Positions 24,862-31,842 of a stretch of DNA of 43,517 bases are shown here, piece by piece (the first letter of the stretch is position 1; each line of letters begins with the position of its first letter). The DNA comes from a virus. Location of the stretch: the IMG/VR virus record IMGVR_UViG_3300044632_001088, positions 1-43,517 of that record. One strand, written 5' to 3'. Made by a program: the position numbers and the translations under genes. The notes below the pieces were generated by a model. That model was given only the letters and a program-made list of their open reading frames with translations. It was not told the DNA's origin and made no database searches.

Positions 24862-25718
24862 GCGAACACGCTCTCCTTGATCCAGTCCACGTTTCGAGGC
24901 CCAGGCGTTGACATATCGGAAATTCCAACGATCGCGGTATACGGATGACCGCAAAGCCGATCGATGACCGTTGGTGATAGCTCAGTCCAAGAGTCGTTGT
25001 GCGAGTTCAAACGCCAAATGTAATTGCGACCCGACCGATCCTTGCGTGTCGAGTAGCCGAGCCATGCCGTCGCATGACCTCCACCGTTGCTGAGACTGAC
25101 GTTTTCAAGCACACCGTTCGATGCGTAGAACGAGTTGTTCCAGACGCTTCCTGTGTGGACTGCACCCGCGCCAGAAGCGAGGTAATCGAAGATTTGCTGA
25201 TAGGACTTTAGCCAAGAGAACGACCGAATCTTAAACGTCGATGCCTGACTCCGCATCGCATCGGTAATCATCGACCGTGCGTTCGATGGATAAGGTGTTC
25301 TGTACGGCAACGCCTTCTCGGGCAACATACCAACGTCGCGTGCGACTTTAAGCCCGCCGCCGATTGTGCTACCGACATCTCGACCTAATAGCCCATCGAA
25401 CCTTTGCGATTCGAGGTAAGCGTACAAGCTGCTGAACTGATGCTCGCCGCTGTACTCCTTGAGCCTCATCGCAAGTAGCAGAAGGTACTCGCAGCAGTTC
25501 GCAAGACTGAACCCCTGGCAACTGCCCATGTTGAACTGCTTGTCGTGCCTCACCTTGCCTCTCGGGTCGATCTGCTCCGGTGCTAGGTAATCGCTCGACG
25601 ACACTAGGAACGGTGTTGCATCTGCCTGTAGGGCAACTCGATTCTCCAGGTCGATCCTGTAGCCGGTGAAGTCCTCCGGTGCTTCTGTGAATGTCAGATC
25701 CTGCTGGCTGCTCACCAT
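24858..25718 (-). CDS. Papain-like (C1) cysteine protease
   Basis: A 286-aa protein of the papain fold: oxyanion Gln61 and nucleophile Cys67 six residues apart (QFNMGSCQGFS), as in papain Gln19/Cys25; DVGSTIGGGLKVARDVGMLPEKALPY, a typical C1 mid-region; catalytic His215 in NGGGHATAWLGY; Asn238 followed by SW (LNSHNDSW). No signal peptide or pro-region. GGAGG is 4 nt before ATG 25718. It sits where an endolysin is expected, between membrane proteins. It could degrade the proteinaceous or peptide part of a planctomycete envelope at exit, or be virion-borne. No muralytic enzyme is found elsewhere in the window. Confidence 0.82.
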   Translation of the reverse strand: MVSSQQDLTFTEAPEDFTGYRIDLENRVALQADATPFLVSSSDYLAPEQIDPRGKVRHDKQFNMGSCQGFSLANCCEYLLLLAMRLKEYSGEHQFSSLYAYLESQRFDGLLGRDVGSTIGGGLKVARDVGMLPEKALPYRTPYPSNARSMITDAMRSQASTFKIRSFSWLKSYQQIFDYLASGAGAVHTGSVWNNSFYASNGVLENVSLSNGGGHATAWLGYSTRKDRSGRNYIWRLNSHNDSWTELSPTVIDRLCGHPYTAIVGISDMSTPGPRNVDWIKESVFA

Positions 25719-26092
25719 GCACCTCCGACTCGCCGCAGAAAGCTAGACACGGCACCTCGAGTGCCGTCGTCGATAACAGTAGGAATGTTAGAATCCAAAA
25801 GTTTGTCCAAATCAGTTGACGCATTGATGCGTGCATCGTCCAAATCCTTTTTGAGAGTGTTGTAGAGTTGTTCCTCGTCCTTGATCTCGCCGCTGGCTAC
25901 TTTGTCTGCCGCACTGCGAAATACGCCAGCGTAGTTCTTTGCCGTTTCGGCGTGAGTCCTCTGCACAACACGCTCAATTGATTGTGCCACAGGCTGTGGG
26001 ACAGGTGCAGGTTGCTGGTGTTGCCAAAGCATCGCACCCATAATTCCGATAATGATCCACGGTATCCAAGACGCGGGTTCCTTAGTCGGCAT
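25712..26092 (-). CDS. Membrane-anchored late protein
   Basis: A 126-aa protein: SWIPWIIIGIMGAMLW is one membrane helix near the N-terminus, then a Pro/Gln-rich linker (QQPAPVPQPVAQ) and a soluble helical domain (ETAKNYAGVFRSAADKV...). The layout fits an anchored periplasmic protein in a lysis block (possible spanin-like or holin-associated). It overlaps its neighbours by 7 and 11 nt. Function unknown. Confidence 0.55.
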   Translation of the reverse strand: MPTKEPASWIPWIIIGIMGAMLWQHQQPAPVPQPVAQSIERVVQRTHAETAKNYAGVFRSAADKVASGEIKDEEQLYNTLKKDLDDARINASTDLDKLLDSNIPTVIDDGTRGAVSSFLRRVGGAW

Positions 26093-26393
26093 CGTTGTCG
26101 TCCTCCCAATTGATAGGCTCCATGCCGGTCGGCACCGAAGATGGCTCGTCGATCTTGTTCTTCAGCCAAAATTCAAAAAGCAGAATTGCGAGCCTGAGCA
26201 ATAGTTCAATCATCGCTGGGTCGAAGCCGCGGATCCGAAAGTCGGATCGAAACTCGATCTGAGCGTCTTCTGGTTGTTGCTTGGCGATGATCCACGCTCG
26301 ACGAGCTGCGACATACGCAAGCCGCCGGCCAGGCAGCCTGACGCCACCGAATCGATCGGCGTAGATATTGGCCTCGCTTGGTTCCTCAAGCAT
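26082..26393 (-). CDS. Lysis-block small protein with hydrophobic helix
   Basis: About 103 aa from ATG 26393 (longer in-frame start 26441 possible). It has a basic middle (GRRLAYVAARRAWIIAKQQ) and a hydrophobic segment MIELLLRLAILLFEFWLK near residues 66-84, then an acidic tail. It overlaps the holin-like gene by 8 nt. A second membrane protein of the lysis unit is possible; function unknown. Confidence 0.5.
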   Translation of the reverse strand: MLEEPSEANIYADRFGGVRLPGRRLAYVAARRAWIIAKQQPEDAQIEFRSDFRIRGFDPAMIELLLRLAILLFEFWLKNKIDEPSSVPTGMEPINWEDDNDAD

Positions 26394-26571
26394 CTTTGGC
26401 ACTCGACGAGCGAAGCGACTCGCCCATGATCCATGAGCCAATCAAGATGGCCATGTCGGTAATCTGCTCTTCCGTGAACGGCAGCTTGTCCTTGAACGCG
26501 ACCGCAGCGATCGATGCCACTGCAACCCAGAAGCGGCGAGACTTGAGAAGGTCGTTGATAATGTCTGGCAT
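26386..26571 (-). CDS. Holin-like small membrane protein
   Basis: A 61-aa protein: MPDIINDLLKSRRFWVAVASIAAVAF, then TEEQITDMAILIGSWIMGESLR. It has the two-helix pattern of small phage proteins often annotated as holins (short N-helix, RRFWVA, then a second helix with IGSWI). First gene of the leftward late transcript. ATG 26571 lies about 60 nt downstream of the promoter at 26632-26661. Holin function is inferred from pattern and place. Confidence 0.6.
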   Translation of the reverse strand: MPDIINDLLKSRRFWVAVASIAAVAFKDKLPFTEEQITDMAILIGSWIMGESLRSSSAKDA

Positions 26572-26631
26572 GCGTACCTCCGTGAAAAAAACGGCGTCCC
26601 TGCCGAAGAAAGCGTTCCCTACGCAACGCGC

Positions 26632-26661
26632 ATCATAACACACTCTAATAGTGTTAGTCAA
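26632..26661 (-). promoter_or_regulatory. Late leftward promoter
   Basis: On the minus strand TTGACT (26656-26661), 18-nt spacer, TATGAT (26632-26637), close to sigma70 consensus. The spacer contains the dyad ACACT-CTAAT-AGTGT (26640-26654), placed to act as an operator. It faces the lysis and late genes. Confidence 0.7.
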
Positions 26662-26760
26662 CTTTTGCTAATGCACGGCATTAACGCATTTTATTTTGCA
26701 GTCGTTTATGAACGTTCATGAACAGTTATGAACGGAGTGCGTGAAGTTAGAAATTTCGAT
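26662..26760. promoter_or_regulatory. Dyads and ATGAAC repeats upstream of late promoter
   Basis: Part of the 353-bp gap between the holin-like gene and the integrase. TAATGC-ACG-GCATTA (26669-26683) is a perfect dyad; three 10-bp direct repeats begin with ATGAAC at 26708, 26718 and 26728, the first with palindrome TGAACGTTCA. They could be regulator sites or arm-type integrase sites, since attP lies next to them. Confidence 0.5.
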
Positions 26761-26823
26761 TGCCCGAGTGCGTCGAAAAATGCGTCGGTTTGGAAAAACG
26801 ATCAAAAATCGCAGGGAAAAATA

Positions 26824-26855
26824 TGCTTTTCAAGTCCCCTATTCTCCATCCCGAG
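26824..26855 (+). other. attP-like site resembling a tRNA 3' end
   Basis: TTCAAGT (26829-26835) looks like a T-loop, followed by CCCCT (T-stem 3' arm), ATTCTCC (acceptor 3' arm) and discriminator A (26848). The matching 5' T-stem arm is absent, as expected where homology to the host tRNA ends. It lies next to the integrase stop and is followed directly by a terminator, so integration into a tRNA gene would restore the tRNA end. No host sequence is present to confirm it. Confidence 0.5.
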
Positions 26856-26890
26856 CCCTGCGAAACATTGGTTTTCGCAGGGTTTTTTTA
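26856..26890 (+). terminator. Rho-independent terminator beside attP
   Basis: CCCTGCGAAA (26856-26865) pairs with TTTCGCAGGG (26873-26882), 10-bp stem, 7-nt loop, then a T-run (26883-26889). On the plus strand, downstream of the tRNA-like end; it could be the terminator of the host tRNA carried in attP, or stop early plus-strand transcripts in the prophage. Confidence 0.75.
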
Positions 26891-26924
26891 TTTCCAGATA
26901 AGTCGTGAAGGCCTTTTTCGGAGT

Positions 26925-28070
26925 TTAGTGCGTCGGATTTTGCGCCGCTTTTTGCCATGCGTCGGAGGTCACCAAAAGATAGTGTTCCTTCGCGATCGAT
27001 GCAGTGTTGCCAAGCCACGCACACGCAGCAGCAAGGCCGAACTCTCGCTCCAACTCCGTCTGCCGACTGGCTCGCATGGAGTGAAACAACCTCGGCCATG
27101 GCTTGATGTTGGCGCGATCAAGCCGCGTTAACAACTCTTTCCGCAAGTTGGCGTTTGCCCAGCCGGTCGGCCGATCTGCTAACGCTCGCATCTCGTCTTT
27201 CTCAATCACATATCCAGCTGACTTTTTTTGCGGCTCAAGGATGATGCGTAGGTCGGCAAACAAAGGACAGTCGCGAAAGTCTTTCCCTGCGAGATGCTCG
27301 GTCTTGGGACTTGGTATGATCATCTTGTTAGCCAACCAATCGATCTGCTCCCATCGGATCGACAACACCTCCGAGGGACATCGCAAACCACCGTACCGAG
27401 CAAGGCCCACGATCGCTTGCCACTGTGGGTCAAGATGTTTCATTAGGTTCCGAATCGTTTCAAGCGGTACCTCGACGTTGCTCGCCACTTTTGGTCTGGC
27501 AAGCCTGATTGATTGCCATGGGTTGGTGGGCAACACCTTCGACGCAACGGCATGCGAAAAGAACTGCTTGGCAAATTGAAGTCGCTTGTACTGAGTGGTT
27601 GGCTGAAGTCCATCTGCTCGCATCGCATCAAGCCAATCCTGTGCGTGACCAGCATGTACCTCATGCAACGGAGTCTTTGCGGGAATCGTTCTGAGGATCC
27701 CGTTTCTCGCAATCTCCCACACCAGCACGGTGGCCGGCTTAACCGCTTGCTTGCGTTTGTTGATGTAGTCGTCTAGGTACTCTTGGAGTGTAATTCGTTT
27801 GACACGTTTGGTCACAGGCGCCCCTGTGATGAGTCCGCAACGTGCCATGCGGTCTCGCACTGTTTTGCCGAGATTCGCTACCCATCGCAATGTGTCGGCA
27901 TCGGCCGTGACTCCCAAAATCTGGGCCGATACCAACTGTTCAATGCGACTCCGAACGACGTGAGCGTCTTTTACCGAGCATTTTCCGAGTCGAAGCGTTC
28001 GCCTCTTGCCATCGAGCCCAAAAAACTGAATCCTAATTCGTCCGTTTGGATCTCGTGAAACGCTAGCCAT
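26925..28070 (-). CDS. int: Tyrosine integrase (phage site-specific recombinase)
   Basis: A 381-aa tyrosine recombinase. Residues 1-65 form a beta-rich arm-binding part (DPNGRIRIQFFGLDGKRRTLRLG); about 90-200 the SAM-like core-binding domain; about 200-381 the catalytic domain with Arg in ARYGGLRCPSE (near 228), LFHSMRASRQTEL (box II His/Arg, near 330) and WLGNTASIAKEHY (nucleophile Tyr near 361). The GGLRCPSE and HSMRASRQTE forms are, to my knowledge, typical of planctomycete recombinases and are the main host clue. It lies beside the attP-like site. It lacks features I would expect of an integron integrase. Confidence 0.92.
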   Translation of the reverse strand: MASVSRDPNGRIRIQFFGLDGKRRTLRLGKCSVKDAHVVRSRIEQLVSAQILGVTADADTLRWVANLGKTVRDRMARCGLITGAPVTKRVKRITLQEYLDDYINKRKQAVKPATVLVWEIARNGILRTIPAKTPLHEVHAGHAQDWLDAMRADGLQPTTQYKRLQFAKQFFSHAVASKVLPTNPWQSIRLARPKVASNVEVPLETIRNLMKHLDPQWQAIVGLARYGGLRCPSEVLSIRWEQIDWLANKMIIPSPKTEHLAGKDFRDCPLFADLRIILEPQKKSAGYVIEKDEMRALADRPTGWANANLRKELLTRLDRANIKPWPRLFHSMRASRQTELEREFGLAAACAWLGNTASIAKEHYLLVTSDAWQKAAQNPTH

Positions 28071-28179
28071 AGGACCAAAGGTGTCAGGGGGGATGAGAAA
28101 TTAGACAAAAACGAAAGGACAGTAAAAATGGACACGCTCTACTGCGTATGGTGCTATAGGGATGGCACCTGGCACTTGC

Positions 28180-28590
28180 TCAACCTTCCCCCGATTGCTT
28201 CTTCTTCAGTCCCCGCGTTGCTGTTGATTGCGGCAACGCCTCTTTTGTTTCTGCCTGATGGCGAGCTGCCTCCTTGATCGCGTCTGCCCTTGCGGCGCGA
28301 TCCGCAGACTTCTTGCGACCTCCAGCCTCCGCTGGCAACCACTTGCCGCTAGCCACCAAGTCTGCGTCGGTCACCAGTCCGTCCAATTCCATACGCCGAA
28401 GCGTTCGGTAGCAACTGTAATGGCAACCTCGCACCGCGCGGGTGCCTGGTAGCAACAGTTTGCCGCAACTGGTGCAAGCTGACTCGTCGGTCACTGGTTT
28501 CGCATTTTCCTGCGTCTCCAGTAGTGACTCAGCCAACGATTGCAACTTTTTAGCTCCAGCAATTATTTCCATCAACGTTTTGTTGTTCAT
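28180..28590 (-). CDS. Zinc-finger protein near integrase, possible regulator
   Basis: A 136-aa protein from ATG 28590. A helical N-terminus, then a zinc knuckle Cys39-x2-Cys42...Cys56-x3-Cys60 (CTSCGK..., RGCHYSCY), a helix RTLRRMELDGLVTDADLVASGK and a basic Ala/Lys/Arg-rich tail. Similar 'CxxC...CxxC-YR-x-L-R' fingers followed by a short helix occur in planctomycete proteins. It is transcribed away from the early genes across the operator region, the position of a lysogeny repressor, but no helix-turn-helix is seen. The frame is open further upstream, across the operator, which is unlikely to be coding. Confidence 0.6.
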   Translation of the reverse strand: MNNKTLMEIIAGAKKLQSLAESLLETQENAKPVTDESACTSCGKLLLPGTRAVRGCHYSCYRTLRRMELDGLVTDADLVASGKWLPAEAGGRKKSADRAARADAIKEAARHQAETKEALPQSTATRGLKKKQSGEG

Positions 28591-28733
28591 GCATGCATCA
28601 TCGCATGTACAACGCAAAAAAACAGTGGAAATCCTACGATTCCGCAGTATAAGCAAAATTGTTGGTGATTTTGTGACAATTTTTGTTGACAGAGTAGTTG
28701 CAATGAACTCTGGACATCGATAATCTTCTCCGT

Positions 28734-28758
28734 GTTGACCGCAACAGTTGCTGTCAAC
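28734..28758. promoter_or_regulatory. Palindromic operator in the early/lysogeny switch
   Basis: GTTGAC-C-GCAAC-A-GTTGC-T-GTCAAC, a 25-bp dyad with mismatches only at the centre and one pair, in the divergent gap (28591-28776) between the zinc-finger gene and the early operon. A TTGACA at 28686-28691 with a partial half-site (GTTGC) lies upstream. The same GTTGACnGCAAC half occurs in the capsid promoter (14853-14865). Confidence 0.65.
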
Positions 28759-28776
28759 CGTTAGAAGAGGATTGCG

Positions 28777-29046
28777 ATGCAGCAAAGAGATGTTCAGCCG
28801 ATTGCCGTGGGTGCCAGAGAGGCGAGCGAAATGCTCGGCATCTCTATCACGACGCTCACCAAGTTGACGCAGAGTGGCGAACTGCCGTGCTACCGATTGT
28901 TTGGCGACAAGGGGGAGAGGTTCTACCCGGTAGCCGCGTTGAAGGATTTCGTTGTGCGAAGGATCGAGTTCTATGCAGATCAAGTTGCCTTGGCCGCCGA
29001 GTCTGAATCGGTACTACCGAGTGTGGAGGAATCGCACCGTGATTAG
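28777..29046 (+). CDS. HTH protein, excisionase-like
   Basis: An 89-aa protein with a winged HTH of the excisionase/MerR-like HTH_17 type: AREASEMLGISITTLTKLTQSGELPCYRL (helix-turn-helix, residues about 13-41), then a FYPVAALKDFV wing/helix. First gene of the plus-strand early operon, AGAGGA five bases before ATG, 18 nt after the palindromic operator. It may direct excision with the integrase or regulate the switch. Confidence 0.75.
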   Translation: MQQRDVQPIAVGAREASEMLGISITTLTKLTQSGELPCYRLFGDKGERFYPVAALKDFVVRRIEFYADQVALAAESESVLPSVEESHRD

Positions 29047-29311
29047 CGCTGATGGACTTAGGTATCGACGCGATGTCGTTGCGGCAACGTTTGGTCTGCC
29101 GAAGATGATGGGTCGCCTTGATGTGGCGATCGTGATGTGCGCGCCCGACCGAAGACGGCGCGACGTAGACAACATTTTGAAAGCGACCCTCGATGCCATG
29201 ATGCATGCGGGTCTTTATGACGACGACTCCCAAATTGATCGGTTGAGTGTCGTTCGCGGAAACAGTGTTAGTGGTGGTTGTTTGTTAGTTTCCTTGGAGG
29301 TGTGTAAATGA
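28973..29311 (+). CDS. rusA: RusA-like Holliday junction resolvase
   Basis: A 112-aa protein: LPWPPSLNRYYRVW at the N-terminus, APDRRRRDVDNILKATLDAM with the catalytic Asp cluster (RRDVDN), and LYDDDSQIDRL, the RusA signature. It resolves four-way junctions in phage replication and recombination. ATG 28973 is chosen over an upstream GTG since the family starts 'M-x-I-x-LP-x-PPS-N'. It overlaps the HTH gene by 74 nt and ends in an ATGA overlap with the next. Confidence 0.92.
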   Translation: MQIKLPWPPSLNRYYRVWRNRTVISADGLRYRRDVVAATFGLPKMMGRLDVAIVMCAPDRRRRDVDNILKATLDAMMHAGLYDDDSQIDRLSVVRGNSVSGGCLLVSLEVCK

Positions 29312-29685
29312 TTATGAGGTTAGATGGTTGTCCAGAGGGATGGAAACCTGTGCGGTACGGCAAGCCAAGCCGTGGCGAGCATGTAGTGACGAATCATGGC
29401 GTGATTCAGTGGATGCTGGATGACGCAGTGACAAGCAGTTTTCATCTGGTCGTGGCAGAGGAAAAGCGGAACGGAGTGCGATCGTTCCGCAATGCCAGTG
29501 AGTTCATCGAAGAGATGGCTACGGACAATTGGCTGATCAATGTGGAGACCGGCGCGCTCGAAACCGTGCTGCTGGTCGACGACGATGGAGTGGAGACCGT
29601 GCGCGGTCTCGTTAGCTACATCGATCTTCTGTCTCGCTACGAATTCGCAGATGGAAGGGTATGTGGTCGCCATGAAGATCAATAA
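29308..29685 (+). CDS. Early hypothetical protein, 125 aa
   Basis: A 125-aa protein, ATGA-coupled to rusA. It has RLDGCPEGWKPVRYGKPSRGEHVV at the start, then mixed alpha/beta (WMLDDAV, FHLVVAEEKRNG). No family recognised. It ends 14 nt inside the Sak4-like gene. Probably an accessory of the recombination/replication set. Confidence 0.55.
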   Translation: MIMRLDGCPEGWKPVRYGKPSRGEHVVTNHGVIQWMLDDAVTSSFHLVVAEEKRNGVRSFRNASEFIEEMATDNWLINVETGALETVLLVDDDGVETVRGLVSYIDLLSRYEFADGRVCGRHEDQ

Positions 29686-30466
29686 AGGTGTGCAGAAGAA
29701 AGCGCGTCGAATGCTGTTGTACGGTGAGAACGGCATCGGCAAATCGACATTGGCTACGCAGTTTCCAGAACCAATCGTCCTGAATTTTGAGGACGGTGTT
29801 TACGGCATTAATTGCGACAGCACCGAGCGCATCAAGTCGTTTGCGGAGTTGCAAGACATACTGGTTGTCGAACTAGTCAACACGCAATATCGGACGCTAG
29901 TGCTAGATACTGCGGACTGGCTTGAGAAGTTGCTGATGGACGAGGTCGCTCGCCAAGCCGGGAAGCAGACGGTTGAGGACATTGGTTACGGCAAAGGCTA
30001 CCAAGCTTTGGAAAAGCTGTGGAAAAAGGTGCTCACGATGCTGGAGTTTTATTGGCACCAAAATCGCCATGTGGTGATGACGTGCCACGAAACGATCGAT
30101 CGGTTTGCTGATCCCGAAGGGGATACGTTTAACTTTTATCGACCAGCGTTGCATAGAAGCGGTTCGGGTTGCGTGACCGAGTGGTGCGACGAAGTGCTGT
30201 TTCTTAAACACAAGCGATTCACTCGCAAACGCGATGAGGGATACAACCAGGAGCGACACATCGCGTTGTCGACTGGTGAACGCGTCATCGTGTGCAACAA
30301 GCAACCGGCGATCGAAGCGAAGAATCGATTGCATCTGCCGGACGAGGTGCCGATGAGCATCGAGTCGTTTTACGAGCCACTCAGTGGCATTGTGCCGAGC
30401 TTCGGTTCCGCGAAGCGCGAACCTGTGATTGAAGATTCCGTGCCATCTTTGTCAAACATGTTCTAG
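29672..30466 (+). CDS. Sak4-like RecA-fold ATPase (AAA_24)
   Basis: A 264-aa P-loop ATPase: Walker A YGENGIGKST near residues 17-26, FEDGVYGINCD, Walker B TLVLDTADWLEKLL, and VVMTCHETIDRF. This matches the phage nucleotide-binding AAA_24/Sak4 group of single-strand annealing recombinases, commonly paired with a DUF669 protein, as here. ATG 29672 (MKINKG) is preferred over ATG 29651. A function in recombination-dependent replication and repair is expected. Confidence 0.82.
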   Translation: MKINKGVQKKARRMLLYGENGIGKSTLATQFPEPIVLNFEDGVYGINCDSTERIKSFAELQDILVVELVNTQYRTLVLDTADWLEKLLMDEVARQAGKQTVEDIGYGKGYQALEKLWKKVLTMLEFYWHQNRHVVMTCHETIDRFADPEGDTFNFYRPALHRSGSGCVTEWCDEVLFLKHKRFTRKRDEGYNQERHIALSTGERVIVCNKQPAIEAKNRLHLPDEVPMSIESFYEPLSGIVPSFGSAKREPVIEDSVPSLSNMF

Positions 30467-30476
30467 GAGGTCAGTT

Positions 30477-30920
30477 GTGGCTACGTTGGATTTTAACGCT
30501 AGTGAGTATGTGGTTCAGGATTACGCTCCGATTGAGCCAGGCGAGTACAACGCGATCATCATCGAGAGCGATGACAAGCCAACGGCGAAGGGAGGTCGGT
30601 ACGTTGCTCTCAAGTTGCAGATTGTCGACGGCAAGTACCAAAACCGAACGCTTTACGACAACCTGAATCTATGGAACCGTTCCGAGCAAGCGCAAAACAT
30701 TGCTCGAGGTACGTTGGCCGCGATCTGCAAAGCGGTCGGAGTCGCCAATCCTCCCAACACGGCAGTGCTTCATAACAAGCGATTGCGAGTTGTCGTTGCA
30801 CTGGAGAAGCGTGAGGACACAGGCGAGTTCAAGAATGTCGTCAAGGCTTATCGGCCTTGTGACAACATGGTTGCTGCGGCCCCTGTGGTGGCTCCCACAG
30901 GAGTCGCTAAACCATGGTAG
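30477..30920 (+). CDS. DUF669 protein, probable ssDNA-binding partner
   Basis: A 147-aa protein with the DUF669 pattern: PIEPGEYNAIIIESDDKPTAKGGRYVALKLQIVDGKYQNRTLYDNLNLWN, cited here in parts (start IEPGEY, then GGRYVALKL, then NLNLWN), and LRVVVALEKRED. GTG at 30477 is chosen because AGGAGG lies seven bases upstream; an in-frame ATG upstream lies inside the Sak4-like gene. DUF669 proteins act with phage recombinases and probably bind single-stranded DNA. Confidence 0.85.
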   Translation: MATLDFNASEYVVQDYAPIEPGEYNAIIIESDDKPTAKGGRYVALKLQIVDGKYQNRTLYDNLNLWNRSEQAQNIARGTLAAICKAVGVANPPNTAVLHNKRLRVVVALEKREDTGEFKNVVKAYRPCDNMVAAAPVVAPTGVAKPW

Positions 30921-31009
30921 ATGATCTGCTTGAGATGCCGTGGCTGACGGAACTGTTGGTAGGAGGAACGATCCTTTTAGGAATCATCTTAGGAGTCTTG
31001 TCATGTTAA
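30914..31009 (+). CDS. 31-aa small membrane protein
   Basis: MVDDLLEMPWLTELLVGG then a hydrophobic run (TILLGIILGVLSC): one membrane helix. It overlaps the DUF669 end by 7 nt and the acetyltransferase start by 7 nt, a coupled position that argues for real translation. Function unknown. Confidence 0.45.
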   Translation: MVDDLLEMPWLTELLVGGTILLGIILGVLSC

Positions 31010-31464
31010 GGACTGATGCCATGAGTATTCGTTGGCTACTGTCATCTGATGTACCTGTTGTCGCGCGGATAGAGCAGCAGTGCTTTGCTCTACCGCTAAC
31101 GGAGACAGAGATCATGGAATGGTTGGCAATGCAGGATTGTATCGGCCTAGTGTACGAGGCGCGCGGTCGCATTGCTGCCTACATGATCTACGTCTTCGAC
31201 GACCTTCAGTACTACATACTCAACATGGCAGTGGCTCCCGAGTTTCGATTTCAAGGGGTCGCGACAGAGTTGGTGCGGCATCTCAAGTTAGGTCTCGTAA
31301 GCGATCGTCGGCGCATTAGAACGAAGGTGCGGGAAGACAATGTGCCGGCGATTCGCTTTTTCGAGAAACATGGGTTCATCACTCGCCCAGACAAGCTAGG
31401 TGTGGAGTACGTCCACACTGGCAAGAAGCGATTGAAAGTCTTGCATATGAAGTACGAGGCATAG
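31003..31464 (+). CDS. GNAT N-acetyltransferase (RimI-like)
   Basis: A 153-aa GNAT protein: VPVVARIEQQCFALPLTETEI, IAAYMIYVF, YILNMAVAPEFRFQGVATELV (acetyl-CoA loop, motif A with QGVA), then EDNVPAIRFFEKHGF. This matches RimI-type N-terminal acetyltransferases. AGGAG 8 nt before ATG 31003 decides the start; ATG 31021 is an alternative. Its substrate is unknown; phage GNAT enzymes can modify host proteins or toxins. Confidence 0.85.
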   Translation: MLRTDAMSIRWLLSSDVPVVARIEQQCFALPLTETEIMEWLAMQDCIGLVYEARGRIAAYMIYVFDDLQYYILNMAVAPEFRFQGVATELVRHLKLGLVSDRRRIRTKVREDNVPAIRFFEKHGFITRPDKLGVEYVHTGKKRLKVLHMKYEA

Positions 31465-31476
31465 GAGTCGACATCG

Positions 31477-31794
31477 ATGCCACGGATCGGCAAGCAAAAG
31501 CGAATTGGAGAACCTCGGGTTACGCGCGACGACGAAATAGAAATTCGTGAGTCTGTGCTTTATGGCTACGAGGCAACGATCGATTCGCTGATCAGGAGGC
31601 TCGCTAAACGGCAAGTGCTGGAGTTAGACGGTGACACTTATTGGACGGAGCAACGTGTTCGCAGTTGGTATTTGGCCTACGTCGGCCGGCTGCAACGCCA
31701 GCATCCGTACCATGCGAACATGCGATGTCCAACGTGCGGGGTCAAGCTCGCTGTAAGGCGATGTTTGGGATGTGATTTGAGGAGACAGAAGTAA
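31477..31794 (+). CDS. Early protein with C-terminal zinc ribbon
   Basis: A 105-aa basic protein: IGKQKRIGEPRVTRDDEIEIRES at the start, a helical middle (TIDSLIRRLAKRQVLELDG, RVRSWYLAYVGRLQRQ), and MRCPTCGVKLAVRRCLGCDLRRQK, a CxxC...CxxC zinc ribbon. Likely nucleic acid binding. Close to the acetyltransferase (12-nt gap). No exact family. Confidence 0.55.
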   Translation: MPRIGKQKRIGEPRVTRDDEIEIRESVLYGYEATIDSLIRRLAKRQVLELDGDTYWTEQRVRSWYLAYVGRLQRQHPYHANMRCPTCGVKLAVRRCLGCDLRRQK

Positions 31795-31842
31795 TGCCGA
31801 AAGGCAACGGTTAGCCAGCATGTATAGGAAAGGGTTATTAAT

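Noticed and set aside
26925-28070. Integron integrase for the cassette array
   Set aside because: The recombinase has phage-integrase layout beside an attP-like site and lies 6 kb from the cassettes; no IntI-specific insert was recognised.
28128-28278. Plus-strand ORF (about 48 aa) with an AAGGA site
   Set aside because: It lies antisense to the zinc-finger gene end and has no recognisable protein pattern.
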